DNA of 64,000 nucleotides from Deltaproteobacteria bacterium (lineage in GTDB: Bacteria; Myxococcota; Myxococcia; Myxococcales; 40CM-4-68-19): NCBI GenBank assembly GCA_025358085.1, contig JANYKT010000068.1, positions 44,136 to 108,135 on the forward strand, written 5' to 3'. Positions 62,756 through 64,000 of the stretch are shown here, piece after piece; the first letter of the stretch is position 1, and every line of letters starts with the position of its first letter. The notes below the pieces were generated by a model. That model was not told where the DNA came from. It searched no databases and worked only from the letters and a program-made list of their open reading frames with translations. Both the position numbers and the translations under genes were made by a program.

Positions 62756-64000
62756 CTGTACGCAGTCGCGCTGAATGTCCCGGCTGGAGACGGCCTCTTC
62801 ACCTATCGCATCCAGGGCGGGGCCGAGCCGGGTCGGCGCGTGCTGGTGCCGCTCGGCCGACGGACCGCGACGGGAGTGGTGGTGGGCCCCGCCGAGCCTC
62901 AGTCCGGCGTTCGCGACGCCCTCAAACTTCTGGACGACGGCCCGCTGCTCAATGCCGACGTGATCGAGCTGGTGCGTTTCGCTGCCGCCCACTACCTCTC
63001 GCCGCTGGGACCGGCCATCAAGGCGGCGCTGCCACCGGGACTCGACGTGCGCGAGAAGCTGTCGGCGCGGCTGACCGAGCAGGGGACGGAAGCGCTCGAG
63101 CGCGGGCAGCTCGATCTGGCGGGGCACGAGGACTCCACGCGGCAGCTGTTGCGCAAGGCATCGAGCGGTGCGCGCCTGACGCCGGGGGAGATGGCGTTGC
63201 TGGCGAAACGCGGGCTGGTGACCGTCCAACGCGTGGCCGAGGAGCCGCGCGGCGCGCCCGAAGTTGAGATGGCCGAGCCCGCCCCCGGCGCCGTTCCTCC
63301 GGCGCGCGCCCCGAAGCAGGCTGCACTTCTCGCCTGGCTGCTCCTGCGCGGGAAGGTCCCGGGCGAGGAGCTGCTGGCGGCGTTTCCAGGAGCCCGGCCG
63401 CAGCTGCGCAAGCTCGTGCGCGAAGGGCTGGTGCTGCTCTCGAAAGTGAAGGCGGGCGCGACCCAGCTCCCCGACGCACCGTGGGGCTCGCACGACCATC
63501 GCGCGACGGCGGCGCAGGCGGCGGCCCTCGCTGTGCTGAAGGCCGCGCTCGACGGCGGTGCGTACGCGCCCTTCCTGCTCGACGGAGTCACCGGCAGCGG
63601 AAAGACCTGGGTCTATCTGGAAGCCATCGCCCACGCGCGCGCGCTCGGTCGCTCAGCCATCGCGCTGGTGCCCGAGATTGCGCTGACTCCGCAGCTCGCT
63701 GGCCGGTTCCGCGCGCGCTTCGGCGCTGACGTCGCGGTGTTGCACTCGGGCTTGTCCGAGCGCGAGCGGCTCGGCGAATGGCACCGTGTCCGCGACGGCC
63801 GCGCCGGCATCGTGGTCGGCGCACGCAGCGCCATCTGGGCTCCGGTCCAGCGGCTCGGAATCCTGGTGGTCGACGAGGAGCACGAGCCCTCCTACAAACA
63901 GGAGGAGCGGCTGCGCTACCACGCGCGCGATCTCGCGCTGGTGCGGGCGCAGCGCACCGGCGCCCTCTGCGTGCTCGGCTCGGCGACGCCCTCGCTGGAG
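62756..64000 (+). CDS. priA: Primosomal protein N' helicase PriA (5' part, runs off the right edge)
   Basis: 415 codons of a superfamily 2 DNA helicase that restarts stalled replication forks. N-terminal 3'-DNA-binding domain starting Y-A-V-A-L-N-V-P, then Walker A G-V-T-G-S-G-K-T and Walker B V-V-D-E-E-H-E-P-S-Y-K-Q, the PriA hallmark, and G-S-A-T-P-S at the edge. No ATG, GTG or TTG start exists in frame near the N terminus. A CTG at 62756, one base after the upstream stop, is the best candidate start and is unusual. Zinc-binding cysteines and motifs IV-VI lie beyond the window. Confidence 0.93.
   Translation, partial: MYAVALNVPAGDGLFTYRIQGGAEPGRRVLVPLGRRTATGVVVGPAEPQSGVRDALKLLDDGPLLNADVIELVRFAAAHYLSPLGPAIKAALPPGLDVREKLSARLTEQGTEALERGQLDLAGHEDSTRQLLRKASSGARLTPGEMALLAKRGLVTVQRVAEEPRGAPEVEMAEPAPGAVPPARAPKQAALLAWLLLRGKVPGEELLAAFPGARPQLRKLVREGLVLLSKVKAGATQLPDAPWGSHDHRATAAQAAALAVLKAALDGGAYAPFLLDGVTGSGKTWVYLEAIAHARALGRSAIALVPEIALTPQLAGRFRARFGADVAVLHSGLSERERLGEWHRVRDGRAGIVVGARSAIWAPVQRLGILVVDEEHEPSYKQEERLRYHARDLALVRAQRTGALCVLGSATPSLE

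Overview
This window is high-GC, gene-dense bacterial chromosome with no plasmid, phage, rRNA, tRNA or CRISPR signature that I could see. The gene content points to a myxobacterium-like lineage (Myxococcota, formerly Deltaproteobacteria). The pointers are a receiver protein with a DUF4388/PATAN-type region, a GAF-rich histidine kinase with an NtrC-type sigma-54 activator, a small PilZ protein, ExbB with two ExbD copies, Asp-box lipoproteins, and complex I genes. This placement is inference from gene content, not from a marker gene.

Layout. 1-3.3 kb: a truncated TonB-dependent receptor facing away from an exbB-exbD-exbD operon. 3.3-6.7 kb, minus strand: pcnB, a HIT protein, dtd and a ferritin-like protein. 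6.8-15.4 kb: five closely packed or overlapping genes (M20 peptidase, astA, astD, selB, large histidine kinase) that combine arginine succinyltransferase-pathway steps with the selenocysteine elongation factor. An esterase and an NtrC-like regulator follow. 18-25.3 kb is a looser, partly decayed zone. It holds a triple-frameshifted gene, a lower-GC Asp-box lipoprotein, an enoyl-CoA hydratase, a fasciclin protein, a dead radical SAM fragment, an FAD oxidoreductase, and a scar of a duplicated ABC-transporter locus. 25.4-30.2 kb: a five-gene operon for an ABC importer whose substrate-binding protein is fused to an OmpA domain, flanked by two unrecognised accessory proteins. 31-39 kb: a partial complex I operon in the order nuoE-F-J-K-L-M-N, lacking A-D and G-I. 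40.6-45.4 kb: a branched-chain amino-acid-type ABC importer with a fused LivM-LivG. 45.4-53 kb: gpsA, radA, PilZ, a lipase-glpK pair, DUF3467, and a ComEA-like protein. 53-59.2 kb: a cobalamin-riboswitch-controlled B12 uptake operon (btuB, a beta-propeller lipoprotein, btuF, btuC, and btuD with an in-frame amber codon). 59.3-64 kb: an SDR, an outer-membrane protein, galU, an unknown exported protein and the start of priA.

How it fits together. The B12 operon is the clearest coherent system. TonB/ExbB/ExbD energy drives BtuB, BtuFCD carries B12 across the inner membrane, and a surface beta-propeller lipoprotein sits where Bacteroides place BtuG. The best candidates for something undescribed are this BtuG-like lipoprotein outside Bacteroidota and the OmpA-anchored ABC system. 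The latter was apparently once duplicated, since a deletion scar of a second copy survives 2 kb away. Several start codons were reassigned from the longest open frame on the basis of Shine-Dalgarno sites, overlaps and family alignment; this is stated per gene.
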